A stretch of 64,000 nt of DNA from Alteromonas sp. BMJM2 (GCF_027257845.1 NZ_JAPVOT010000007.1:1-64000), one strand, 5' to 3'. Shown: positions 20,100 to 28,513, numbered from the stretch's first letter. Numbers and translations are program-made. The notes: generated by a model not told the origin, from the letters alone.

Positions 20100-22394
20100 C
20101 TACTTACCAAATGGTGAACTACGCAGCCACTTTTCTAAATCATCTCGAGTCAGAGGCCTACTGATAAAGTACCCTTGGGCTTCATCACACCCCCATTCCT
20201 TTAATATACGCAAGGACTCTGCATCTTCTACTCCTTCAGCAACCACTTTTAAATCGAATATACTGGCTAAACTCAAAATAGTGTGGACAATTTGCTGATC
20301 GTTATCTTGTGTTGCGAGAGATAAAATGAAACTTTTATCAATTTTGATAGTTTCAACCGGTAAATTTTTCAAATAGGCCAATGAAGAGTAACCAGTACCG
20401 AAATCATCGATAGCAAAACGAAATCCTAATGCTCTCAGGGATGAAAGGTTTTCCACTGCAAGCGTGGCATCAGCGACTAAATCGCTTTCTGTTATTTCAA
20501 GTTGAAGCGAGGCAGGTGAAAGCCCCTTCTCTGTTAGTAAGGCAACCAGTTCATTAAGCAAAACTTTGTTTTGTATGTCTTGTGTTGACAGATTCATCGC
20601 AACGGTGAAGTCGTAATACTTACGTCTGAAATAAGCTAGGTCGGAGATCGTCTGTCGCATTACCCACTTAGTCACTTGTTCAATAAGGCCTGCCTGCTCC
20701 GCGATAGCAATAAACTCGTCCGGTGCGACATGGCCTAACTTACTGCTATTCCAACGAATCAATGCCTCCATACTGCAGATCTTCATAGCTCGCAAGTCTA
20801 TTTTAGGTTGGTACACCATAGACAACTCATCTTGTTGAGTAGCGAGAGCACGTTTTAATTCTGTTGTGATTGAAAGACGTCTATTGTAACTTTCCTCTAG
20901 CTCGTCACTGTAGCGAGCCGACCATGCCCCCGTTCGAATAGCTTTATCTGAAACAATGTTTAGCTTTCTGAACAACTCTTCAGTAGTTTGTGCATCCTCA
21001 GGGCACGATAATACTGCCATAGCTACTTTCACAGGAATCGTTATGAGGTTGCTTTCAACGGGTTGTTCAAGAATATGTTTTAACGTTACAAGTTGATTAT
21101 CATTTAACGGCTCATCAGTGACGTATATTACTTCACCGCCAGCTAAACGAGCCGATATACCCGGCCATCTCAATAATCTTTTTGCTAGTGTTTTTAGTGT
21201 ATTGTCCCCATTAGAGTATCCATACAAATCGTTGATAGTTCTAAAACCAATAACAGTAATACCAATAACCTGGATCCATTTTGGCTCCCGCATTTGCTCT
21301 ATAAAATACTGCTCAAGATAATTGCGGTTGAACAAGCCTGTTAAATTATCGTGCTGAGCTTGATATCTGATGCTGTCCTCACGCTTCGATATGCTCTGTT
21401 GCATTCCTTCTACCGCATCTTCCAACGCTATCACTTCTTGAAAATTACCTGTCTTCTCGAACGTATTTTCATAACGCCCAAACGCTATATTATTTATTGC
21501 CTTAATCACAGAATTTATCGGTTTTGTGACCCTTCGAATCCAAAGCAAGGCAAATAAAGTGATTGAGAAAAGGCCTAAAATATAGAGAGAAAACAAAGTC
21601 AGTTGTACTGAACGAAAGCTTTCGACCTGTGCCGCAATATCTACAAAAAAGTTGATCTTCACGGGCGCAATAGATAAAGATTCTAATGAGAAAGCGTGCT
21701 CTACGTACTTAGCTGTATCTAAAAATGTCATATCGTGCCATCTGAGTTCAGAGGCTATTGATTGGTGGGTACCTTTTGTATGTTGAGGTAGCGTAGACGC
21801 CAGAACTGTACCAGTGTTACTGTCAATAATGTTGACATACGCGTTTGAATATAGTCCTACGCTTTGAATAATCTCGTCTTGAATATGACTAGCGATGAGT
21901 AAATAGAAGCGGATGCCGTTTGCTTGTATTGTTTTAAATCTAAGGTAAGTCAGTTCCCCGTTAACTACGGCGACCGTGTGCGTTAGCCCCATGGCTGCCA
22001 TTGCAACACTCTGCTTAGCTTGTTTTCCTGCTAAAAACATTGGAGAACTAGAAGCGATAACAATGTGATCTAGATTTATAATCGCTAGATGCACAATATT
22101 CGACGAGTCTTTTTCGCGGTTAAAAGAGTGAATGAACGAAGAAGCCTTTGAGAGTGTTGTAACTGCGCTGAGTTCTTCAGTATTTATCAGGGTATCAAGC
22201 GTGGAGCTGAGTAAACCGTAGTGTTCAGCAAATACTTTTTCTAACGCGCTTTCAGCATTAGTGACTTCTTTGTCCAAGTGACTTTGTATCAAGGTACTAA
22301 ACGACGACCAAAGCGCGATGAACACAAACAGTGTCGCTGTGGTGGCACCTATTGCGATAAGCCTGGTCAATGATTGGCGAAGTCCTCTGTACAC
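20100..22394 (-). CDS. Membrane GGDEF-EAL protein, probable c-di-GMP phosphodiesterase
   Basis: 764 aa from a GTG with GAGG upstream. TM1 is near residues 13-33, a periplasmic sensor region spans about 34-265, TM2 is about 266-288, and a HAMP-like linker follows. The GGDEF domain is degenerate: the signature reads GGEVI at 419-423, so cyclase activity is unlikely. The EAL domain looks complete, with E543 in EALIRW, the EITESD segment, DDFGTGYSSL, IKIDKSF and VAEGVED. The likely role is hydrolysis of c-di-GMP under control of a periplasmic signal. No partner gene is adjacent. Confidence 0.93.
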   Translation of the reverse strand: MYRGLRQSLTRLIAIGATTATLFVFIALWSSFSTLIQSHLDKEVTNAESALEKVFAEHYGLLSSTLDTLINTEELSAVTTLSKASSFIHSFNREKDSSNIVHLAIINLDHIVIASSSPMFLAGKQAKQSVAMAAMGLTHTVAVVNGELTYLRFKTIQANGIRFYLLIASHIQDEIIQSVGLYSNAYVNIIDSNTGTVLASTLPQHTKGTHQSIASELRWHDMTFLDTAKYVEHAFSLESLSIAPVKINFFVDIAAQVESFRSVQLTLFSLYILGLFSITLFALLWIRRVTKPINSVIKAINNIAFGRYENTFEKTGNFQEVIALEDAVEGMQQSISKREDSIRYQAQHDNLTGLFNRNYLEQYFIEQMREPKWIQVIGITVIGFRTINDLYGYSNGDNTLKTLAKRLLRWPGISARLAGGEVIYVTDEPLNDNQLVTLKHILEQPVESNLITIPVKVAMAVLSCPEDAQTTEELFRKLNIVSDKAIRTGAWSARYSDELEESYNRRLSITTELKRALATQQDELSMVYQPKIDLRAMKICSMEALIRWNSSKLGHVAPDEFIAIAEQAGLIEQVTKWVMRQTISDLAYFRRKYYDFTVAMNLSTQDIQNKVLLNELVALLTEKGLSPASLQLEITESDLVADATLAVENLSSLRALGFRFAIDDFGTGYSSLAYLKNLPVETIKIDKSFILSLATQDNDQQIVHTILSLASIFDLKVVAEGVEDAESLRILKEWGCDEAQGYFISRPLTRDDLEKWLRSSPFGK

Positions 22395-22670
22395 TAATAC
22401 GCCTCAAGTGAATGATAATGTCGAACACTGGTACGGTTTATATTGGCGACAATTAACGTAATGACTAAATGTGAACCAGTAAACTTAAACCGAAAACCCT
22501 GAACCTTAAAAAGCTAAGAAAATAATAGCTGACTTATGTCAGTCAAGACAGGGTAATCACGCTGTTATTCCACATAATTTTTTAGCGTAGTAGATTATTC
22601 AGGTACAAACCGTATTAAAAGAAGGGTGTCGTGTAGAAACTATTGATAAAAACCTGTTCCCATAAACGAC
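22395..22670. other. Host intergenic region left of the prophage
   Basis: No gene, repeat or clear promoter is recognisable here apart from the upstream region of the GGDEF-EAL gene. Base composition is host-like. It ends at the terminator of the interrupted tRNA gene. Confidence 0.5.
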
Positions 22671-22697
22671 AAAGGGCCAGCAAATATGCTGACCCTT
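22671..22697 (-). terminator. Terminator of the interrupted tRNA gene
   Basis: An inverted repeat with arms AAAGGGCCAGCA and TGCTGACCCTTT (one mismatch or wobble position) lies 5 nt beyond the CCA end of the tRNA remnant on the minus strand. Its presence shows that the host side of the tRNA gene is left of the insertion. Confidence 0.7.
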
Positions 22698-22702
22698 TAA
22701 AT

Positions 22703-22728
22703 TGGTGCGGAAAGCGGGACTTGAACCC
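22703..22728 (-). other. 3' end of a tRNA gene (probably tRNA-Leu): prophage attachment site
   Basis: Read on the minus strand, the segment is the T-arm GGGTTCAAGTCCCGC, the acceptor strand TTTCCGC and ACCA. The GGTTCAAGTCC T-arm is typical of tRNA-Leu. To the right the match stops abruptly inside the T-arm 5' strand (AAGGG instead of the GCGGG needed for pairing) and no anticodon arm follows. This is the classic scar of a tRNA-integrating element: the host 5' part of the tRNA has been moved to the other end of the insert, where phage sequence restores the 3' part. The isotype is inferred. Confidence 0.8.
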
Positions 22729-23147
22729 TTTAAGTTATTGATTTACATAAACAAAGACCAATGTAGGCCATATTCTATCGTTTAGTGTACGGCCTAGATT
22801 TGTCTCGATCCGCCTACGTTGTGACACAAATTTGTCACAGGATTTTCCTACTGCCTTGTTAGATTAAATCGTCTATAAGGTTATTGACATATTCCAAATT
22901 AAGTCGGTTTGATTACAGATTGAACGGCCATTCAAGAAAACCACTGAAAGTGGTAGTTTTTTGAGATCGGTTTGTTATCATCCGACCACTTCTACGAAAG
23001 TAGTAGATTCTTAGGTAATGGGTCACTTAAGAATCATGAGTACACACAAAAACAATAATAGTACTCAGTTGAATGAACTCACGCGATACTGCCAGTCAGT
23101 GAATTACGCATGGATCACATTCAGATGGAATTGTAGGTATTTTAATT
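22729..23147. promoter_or_regulatory. Prophage left-end leader with several inverted repeats
   Basis: No solid gene is seen; a 37-codon frame at 23036-23149 lacks a good ribosome-binding site. The visible sites are: a 20-bp dyad TGTGACA-N6-TGTCACA at 22820-22839; a -35-like TTGACA at 22884-22889 with a poor -10 (TTTGAT at 22908); a hairpin ACCACT-GAA-AGTGGT at 22940-22954; CTAC-GAAA-GTAG at 22992-23003; ATTCTTA-N14-TAAGAAT at 23006-23033; and TGAGTAC-N17-GTACTCA at 23037-23067. The region is suited to hold integrase arm sites and repressor operators. None of these roles can be proven from sequence. Confidence 0.5.
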
Positions 23148-23172
23148 AGTAGTATTCTGTACGTCCGTACAG
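23148..23172 (+). promoter_or_regulatory. Conserved hairpin element, copy A (candidate virion-RNAP promoter; also LexA-box-like)
   Basis: AGTAGT at 23148, then 3 nt, then stem CTGTAC (23157-23162), loop GTCC and stem GTACAG (23167-23172). It is followed by TCTTTTGATTAA, almost identical to the sequence after copy B. The template-strand loop is GGAC. The palindrome also fits the LexA spacing CTGT-N8-ACAG. A host-type promoter could begin just after it (TTGATT at 23177, 17 nt, TTATCT at 23200), driving the gene at 23319. Confidence 0.6.
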
Positions 23173-23318
23173 TCTTTTGATTAAATAAAATCACATAGTT
23201 TATCTATATTTATATATAGGGATAACTAAGTGTTTATTATCAAGTAGTTATACGAACACTTTTCTACCTTTGTGAGTGGATTTTTAATTTACTTTAAAAA
23301 GCCTCATGGAGAGATAAA

Positions 23319-23741
23319 TTGTCTTTTGAAGACCACAATCAGAGAGTTAGCAACACCCCAGTACCATTCGCAATGGTGAGTCCTCTATCCACAGATAAGA
23401 ATACCTGTGCACCAGACATATTGGACGTACTGGTAGGTTTACCGCCAAGTGCTCAAGTTCTGTTTATCCAAATAAAGATGAAGCATAACTACATTAACAA
23501 TGTGTGTTCTTATGAATTGTCTGAATCAGTGCAAGATAAAACCTCAACGGCCTATAAGCTATATAGTCGATATTCAAGTAAATTAGTGAAAGCTGGTTTA
23601 TTAGTGAGACTTAAAGCCGATCATAGAAGACAACTAGGTTTACCTAAAAAGGACAATATCACTTATTTCCTAATCAACCCTTACTTGGTTAGATGTAAAG
23701 AGTATGCTCTAGCAGACTCGATATGGAAGCAATATAGTTAA
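23319..23741 (+). CDS. Winged-helix phage protein, early regulator or replication initiator
   Basis: 140 aa from a TTG, chosen because GGAG lies 7 nt before it and no ATG fits better. After an unstructured 30 residues, the chain LPPSAQVLFIQIKMKHNY... to ...YFLINPYLV has the helix-turn-helix and wing pattern of plasmid RepL-like and phage MarR-like regulators; the NPYL ending of the wing strand is typical. It is first gene of the early operon, directly under element A. It may regulate the lysis-lysogeny switch or start replication; sequence does not decide. Between 23172 and the start is another inverted repeat, AAGTGTT/AACACTT (23228-23261). Confidence 0.6.
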   Translation: MSFEDHNQRVSNTPVPFAMVSPLSTDKNTCAPDILDVLVGLPPSAQVLFIQIKMKHNYINNVCSYELSESVQDKTSTAYKLYSRYSSKLVKAGLLVRLKADHRRQLGLPKKDNITYFLINPYLVRCKEYALADSIWKQYS

Positions 23742-23764
23742 GTAGTTTGTGCGGCTCCCCGCAC
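23741..23764 (+). promoter_or_regulatory. Conserved hairpin element, copy B
   Basis: AGTAGT at 23741 (overlapping the stop codon of the preceding gene), 2 nt, stem GTGCGG (23749-23754), loop CTCC, stem CCGCAC (23759-23764), then TCTGGTGATTAA. Both stem arms differ from copy A, yet pairing is kept in all six positions. A second palindrome, CTGGTGATT with AATCATCAG, follows at 23766-23783. It stands upstream of the nuclease gene. Confidence 0.65.
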
Positions 23765-23799
23765 TCTGGTGATTAATCATCAGATAAAGGCGAGCCAAT

Positions 23800-24786
23800 A
23801 TGACACAAGTTACAAACAACTCTAACCTGCCGCTATCAATAGCAGTATGGTTAGCACACGACGATTACGACCACGATAGCCGAGAAAATCACATCTCGGC
23901 TACTTCTCTTTTAAAACCCCTTAAGCAATTAATTCTCAGTAATAGAGTACCCGACACAGCGCGTGACGATATTGTTGGACTCATCCCATCTGCGATGGGG
24001 TCGTCCATACATAATGGTATTGAATCCGCATGGGTAGGTAACTATGAAAAGAACCTTGCGAAGCTTGGTTACCCTAAAAGAGTTATCGAACGTATTCGTA
24101 TCAACCCAACATCTAAAGACCTCGAAGACGACCCTGACATTATCCCTATTTACTTAGAAGTTCGTTCTGAACGTGAAGTCGATGGGATGATCATAAGCGG
24201 TAAATTCGATTTCATCGGTGACGGTAGAATAGAAGATTTCAAAACCACTTCTGTTTACTCGTTCACTAAGGGCAACAAAGACGAAGACTACATTCAACAA
24301 GGTAGTATCTATCGTTGGCTTAACCCTGAGAAAGTAACCCGTGACGATATGGCCATACAGTTTATATTTACTGATTGGCAATCAGCTCGTACACGAGAGC
24401 CCAACTACCCCAACATGCGAACCCAAGAGAAGAAGTTTCTTCTCAACTCAATCGAATCCACTGATGCGTTTATTCGTGAACGTGTCGCAACTATCAAAAA
24501 GTACTGGGATAAGCCTGAGTCTGAATTGCCTGAGTGCACAGATGAAGACCTATGGCGTAAACCAACTGTCTACAAAGTTTACAAAGACGCTGATGCCAAA
24601 CGAGCAATGAGCGGTGGCGTATTCGAACAAGACAAACGCGGTGCTGAATTATTTGCACGTGAAAAAGGCGCCATAGTTAAAACCTTCCCAGGTGAAATTG
24701 TAGCGTGTCGTTACTGCAAAGCTTTCGATATTTGCGAACAGAAACAGAAGTATCTCAACAGTGGAGAACTTACCTTAAGAGGATAA
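23800..24786 (+). CDS. PD-(D/E)XK nuclease of the Cas4/RecB type
   Basis: 328 aa. The nuclease core is visible as GKFDFIGDG, the metal-binding EDFKTT and the QGSIYRW motif (QxxxY), the order found in RecB-type exonucleases. Near the C-terminus CRYCKAFDIC has three cysteines, and another lies in PECTDED, so an iron-sulfur cluster as in Cas4/AddB is possible. Such enzymes supply 5' or 3' resection for phage recombination and replication. It lies 5 nt upstream of the helicase-primase gene. A comparable exonuclease sits in the replication region of N4 relatives. Confidence 0.82.
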   Translation: MTQVTNNSNLPLSIAVWLAHDDYDHDSRENHISATSLLKPLKQLILSNRVPDTARDDIVGLIPSAMGSSIHNGIESAWVGNYEKNLAKLGYPKRVIERIRINPTSKDLEDDPDIIPIYLEVRSEREVDGMIISGKFDFIGDGRIEDFKTTSVYSFTKGNKDEDYIQQGSIYRWLNPEKVTRDDMAIQFIFTDWQSARTREPNYPNMRTQEKKFLLNSIESTDAFIRERVATIKKYWDKPESELPECTDEDLWRKPTVYKVYKDADAKRAMSGGVFEQDKRGAELFAREKGAIVKTFPGEIVACRYCKAFDICEQKQKYLNSGELTLRG

Positions 24787-24791
24787 AAACA

Positions 24792-26960
24792 ATGCCACAG
24801 TTTCAAGTCTTCGACCCCGAAGAGATCAAGTACCACCCCGTAGCTGAAAAGCTCACCAATCACATCACAACGTATTGTGAGAATGATACACCGGCCTTCT
24901 TCAGAATTATCGTATCTTACTTTATTGGTAAGACTGCTTCTCAAATGCGAGCCAAGATTAAGCTCTATAACCAGAAGCCGCTGCCAATTAACATCTATGC
25001 GATTAACCTTGCGCCTAGTGGCGCAGGTAAAACGAAGTCAATGAACTTCCTTGAAGAAGAAGTGTTTGGTCTGTTCAACGAACGCTTTGAATCTGAGTTA
25101 TTGCCTTACACCACTGAAAAGAACTTAGCAGCTATTGCTAATACTCGTTCAGCAAACAACAACACTGACCCTGACGAAGAGTTCCAAGAGCTCATTGCTG
25201 AGTTCAAGGACATCGGTGCATGGGTTAAGTCGTTTGACTCTGCAACGCCAGCAGCACTGAAGCAATTCAGACATAAACTGTTACTGGCGAATGCAGGGGC
25301 GCTCAACTTTGAGATTGATGAAATCGGTGACAACCTCACTGGTAACCAAGATGCCTTTAGTAAGTTCCTTGAGCTTTACGACAAAGGCAAAATCAAAGAG
25401 TCCCTAACCAAGAACACAAAGGAAAATAAACGCCTTAGTGCTATTGATGGTCAAACGCCTTGTAACCTTCTTATGTTCGGTACACAGAGTTCCCTACTGG
25501 ATGGCGGTAAAAAAGAAGAAGAGTTTATCGCTATGCAAGAGAAGGGCTACGCTAGACGTTGCTTATTCGGCTGCGAGAAATCGGTTAACCGTAGACTCGA
25601 CTTAACTGCTGAAGAGATCTTCGAGCGTAACTCTAACGATGAATCCAATGAGTTTATTGAGGAACTAGCTGAACACTTAATTGAGTTGGCTAACCCAGTA
25701 AACTTTAACAAGCTTCTATTGTTAGATAAGCAAGAAGAAATTCTGCGTATTGAATACGATATGTGGAACAAGCAACGCTCACTTAAGCTTAGTGAACACG
25801 ACAAAATCCAACGAATTGAGTTGGAAAACCGAGCGTTTAAAGCACTTAAGTTAGCTGGCGCATACGCCTTCTTCGAAGGCTCTGCGAAGATTACATCAGA
25901 ACATCTGTACTATGCGATTGCTATTGTTGAAGACTCTGGCACTGCACTGGCGGAAGTACTGCGCCGTGACCGTCCATACGTCAAACTAGCTAAGTATCTT
26001 GGCTCAGTGAAGCGTCAGGTCACACAAGTCGAGCTTGTTGAAGACTTACCGTTCTATAAGGGTAACAATTCACAGAAGCAAGATATGCTGAACATGGCGA
26101 TAGCTTGGGGCCACCAACATAACATTGTGGTTAAGAAGCACTTTGTTGATGGTATCGAGTTCCTCAGTGGCGAGTCATTAGAAGAGACTTCGCTTGATAA
26201 ACTGATTGCCAGTTATTCTGACCATGTAGCTTATCGTTACTATAACGATGAACTAAATTGGGATAACATAGGCAAGCTAACCCAGATGAAAGACATTCAC
26301 TGGATTACCCACCATGTATCTGATGGTCACCGATGCGAAGACAATACAAGAGCAGGTTTCAACCTACTTGTTATTGATGTAGATGGTGAATCACCGTTAG
26401 ATGTTTCAAGAGAGCTTCTTTCTCAATACAAATCTATCTTCTACACAACCAAACGTCACCAGACGGAAGGCGAAGACAGATACCGTATTATTCTACCAAT
26501 GAAGTACACGCTTAAGATGGATGCCAAGGACTTTAGAGAGTTCATGGAAGCCGTGTATGCATGGCTACCGTTCCAAGTGGACGAACAGACATCACAGCGT
26601 AGCCGTAAGTGGCAAAGCCACGAAGGCAATCTCATTGAGAACGACGGAGAGTTATTCGACCCGGTTCCGTTCATACCTAAAACCAAGAAGAATGAAGAAC
26701 GTAAGCAGCGACTTATTGACCAGCAATCGTTAACCAACATCGAGAGATGGTTTGTTAATAACACTGGCTCAGGCAATCGCTCTAACCAATTGGTTAAGTT
26801 CGCACTCATGCTTGTTGACTCAGGTAAGACTATCAACCAAGTCGAATCAGCCGTGCTTGATCTCAACGACAAGCTGGCCGACAAACTCCCCGAAGAAGAA
26901 GTCATGACAACCATCATGGTGTCAGCGCGTAAAGCCTACGCAAAACAAGCAGCCGCTTAA
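24792..26960 (+). CDS. Replicative helicase-primase: N-terminal ATPase, C-terminal AEP-like primase
   Basis: 722 aa from the ATG at 24792 with AGAGGAT upstream; an in-frame upstream extension overlaps the nuclease gene and is rejected. The N-terminal half is a P-loop ATPase of DUF3987/D5-like type: Walker A APSGAGKT at 74-81 and Walker B FEIDEIGDN. The C-terminal part has archaeo-eukaryotic primase features: D529 and D531 in VIDVDGE, H556 in TTKRHQ and the RYRIILP strand. Most phage fusions put the primase first; here it is last. N4 also carries a primase of about 80 kDa in this region. Confidence 0.75.
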   Translation: MPQFQVFDPEEIKYHPVAEKLTNHITTYCENDTPAFFRIIVSYFIGKTASQMRAKIKLYNQKPLPINIYAINLAPSGAGKTKSMNFLEEEVFGLFNERFESELLPYTTEKNLAAIANTRSANNNTDPDEEFQELIAEFKDIGAWVKSFDSATPAALKQFRHKLLLANAGALNFEIDEIGDNLTGNQDAFSKFLELYDKGKIKESLTKNTKENKRLSAIDGQTPCNLLMFGTQSSLLDGGKKEEEFIAMQEKGYARRCLFGCEKSVNRRLDLTAEEIFERNSNDESNEFIEELAEHLIELANPVNFNKLLLLDKQEEILRIEYDMWNKQRSLKLSEHDKIQRIELENRAFKALKLAGAYAFFEGSAKITSEHLYYAIAIVEDSGTALAEVLRRDRPYVKLAKYLGSVKRQVTQVELVEDLPFYKGNNSQKQDMLNMAIAWGHQHNIVVKKHFVDGIEFLSGESLEETSLDKLIASYSDHVAYRYYNDELNWDNIGKLTQMKDIHWITHHVSDGHRCEDNTRAGFNLLVIDVDGESPLDVSRELLSQYKSIFYTTKRHQTEGEDRYRIILPMKYTLKMDAKDFREFMEAVYAWLPFQVDEQTSQRSRKWQSHEGNLIENDGELFDPVPFIPKTKKNEERKQRLIDQQSLTNIERWFVNNTGSGNRSNQLVKFALMLVDSGKTINQVESAVLDLNDKLADKLPEEEVMTTIMVSARKAYAKQAAA

Positions 26961-26963
26961 ATA

Positions 26964-26987
26964 AGTAGTCGGGGCATCTCCATGCCC
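26964..26987 (+). promoter_or_regulatory. Conserved hairpin element, copy C
   Basis: AGTAGT at 26964, 2 nt, stem GGGCAT (26972-26977), loop CTCC, stem ATGCCC (26982-26987). Architecture and loop equal copy B, with an entirely different stem. The downstream match to TCTNNTG is weak. It lies in the gap between the helicase-primase and the ATPase gene. Confidence 0.6.
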
Positions 26988-27020
26988 TGCTGCGCTTTTC
27001 CTTTCAATAAGAGAATCACT

Positions 27021-27746
27021 ATGCCAGAAATAAATGACAATCTTGTCCTTATATGCGGTAAATCAGCATCAGGCAAGTCAGCATCATTGATGCAGCTTAA
27101 AAACCCTCAAGGCGTTATCTACCTTAACTGTGAAGCAGGTAAGAAGTTACCGTTCCGCAGCAAGTTCAAAGAGCTTGTAGTCACAGACCCATTCCAAGTC
27201 GAAGATGCATTTATGCAAGTCGAGGAAATGGATGACGTACACACTATCGTGATTGACTCGCTTAATTACTTGATGGATATGTACGAAACGCAGCATGTAC
27301 TAACATCAGCCAACACCATGCAAGCATGGGGCGAGTACACGCAGTTCTTTAAGCGACTCATGCAGAAGTATGTGGCGTCATCAACCAAGAACGTCATTTT
27401 CCTAGCCCACGTTGTAGACCAACTCAACGAAGGCGAAATGATCACTGAAACGAAAGTGCCAGCCAAAGGCGCTATCAAGAACCAAGGTGTCGAGTCTTAC
27501 TTCTCTACCATCCTGTATGCGAAGAAGCGCAAAATTAAAGACCTCAAGGACTTTAATAATGACTTGCTAACCATCTCACCTGAAGACGAAGCACTCGGCT
27601 TCAAGTACGTCTATCAGACTAAGTTAACCAAAGACACAGTTAACGAGCGAATCCGCAACCCAATGGGTATGTGGGACACCAAAGAAACTTTCATAGACAA
27701 CAATGCGCAAAGCGTTATTGACCGTCTAATCGAATACTACGGCTAA
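27021..27746 (+). CDS. RecA-like/Sak4-type phage ATPase
   Basis: 241 aa from the ATG at 27021 (an earlier in-frame ATG at 26982 lies inside hairpin C and lacks a ribosome-binding site). Walker A reads GKSASGKSAS near the N-terminus; Walker B is TIVIDSLNYLM. The size and the compact single RecA fold match the Sak4/AAA_24 family of phage single-strand annealing or recombination ATPases. The adjacent gene codes for an SSB, the usual partner. N4-like phages carry an ATPase in the same position. Confidence 0.82.
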   Translation: MPEINDNLVLICGKSASGKSASLMQLKNPQGVIYLNCEAGKKLPFRSKFKELVVTDPFQVEDAFMQVEEMDDVHTIVIDSLNYLMDMYETQHVLTSANTMQAWGEYTQFFKRLMQKYVASSTKNVIFLAHVVDQLNEGEMITETKVPAKGAIKNQGVESYFSTILYAKKRKIKDLKDFNNDLLTISPEDEALGFKYVYQTKLTKDTVNERIRNPMGMWDTKETFIDNNAQSVIDRLIEYYG

Positions 27747-27763
27747 TGTAAGGAGAAAATACA

Positions 27764-28513
27764 ATGGGCCTAATGAACAACCTTAAAACCAAGAAAGATG
27801 TAGCAACTGATGAAGACCGCATTGGTGGCGGATTTCAGCTTTTAGACACCAACCTTTACGCAGGTACAATCAAGTACGCATACGTTAGCGTATCAGACAG
27901 CGGTGCTATGGCACTTAACCTGCAAGTTGATGTTGATGGTCAGACGCATTCACAAACAGAGTACATGACCTCTGGTGAAGCCAAAGGCTGTAGCAACACT
28001 TACAAAGACCAGCAAGGTAACGAGAAGTACTTGCCTGGATTCATCTTTGCAAACTCACTGTGCTTACTAGCAGTAGGCGAAGAGATTGCTGACCTTGAAC
28101 CGGAAGAAAAGGTTATCAACCTTTACAACCGTCAGGAAAGTAAAGAGATGCCAACCAAAGTACAGATGCTTATGGAATTGGTAGGCGTTGACATCAAATT
28201 CTTACTGGAAAGACAAGAAGTGGATAAGCAAGTGAAAAACGATGCGGGTAGCTACGTGAACTCTGGTGAGACACGTGAAATCAACAAAATCGTTAAGTTC
28301 GTGCGCCCACGTGACAACATGACTGTCACTGAAATCCAAGCCGAAGCTGAAGAAGCGATCCACGTTGAAAAGTGGGTTGAGAAATTCGCAGGTGAAGTGA
28401 TTAACCGTGCTAAGGGCGCAAGCTCAGGTAGTGGTGCTAAGTCAGGCTCTCCAGCCAAAGGCGGGAAGACAGAGCAGACAACAACGCAATCAGTTAAGTC
28501 ATTATTTAAGTAA
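27764..28513 (+). CDS. Single-stranded DNA-binding protein, N4 gp45-like
   Basis: 249 aa with a near-perfect AAGGAG. The position between a RecA-like ATPase and a resolvase, the length (N4 SSB is about 265 aa) and the layout of a globular domain plus a Gly/Ser/Lys-rich tail support an N4-type SSB. N4 SSB serves replication, recombination and virion-RNAP transcription, and its C-terminal basic residues activate host sigma-70 RNAP at late promoters. Here the tail ends with KSLFK, basic like N4's. Sequence similarity was judged by eye only. Confidence 0.7.
   Translation: MGLMNNLKTKKDVATDEDRIGGGFQLLDTNLYAGTIKYAYVSVSDSGAMALNLQVDVDGQTHSQTEYMTSGEAKGCSNTYKDQQGNEKYLPGFIFANSLCLLAVGEEIADLEPEEKVINLYNRQESKEMPTKVQMLMELVGVDIKFLLERQEVDKQVKNDAGSYVNSGETREINKIVKFVRPRDNMTVTEIQAEAEEAIHVEKWVEKFAGEVINRAKGASSGSGAKSGSPAKGGKTEQTTTQSVKSLFK

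Noticed and set aside
22820-22839. CRP site reading of the dyad TGTGACA-N6-TGTCACA
   Set aside because: CRP needs TGTGA-N6-TCACA; here the spacer between TGTGA and TCACA is 10 nt.
23036-23149. 37-codon ORF in the prophage leader
   Set aside because: No Shine-Dalgarno sequence, and the start lies in an inverted repeat arm; too short to judge.
23741-26987. Hairpins B and C as CRISPR or IS ends
   Set aside because: Stems differ in sequence, there are no spacer arrays, no target duplication and no transposase.
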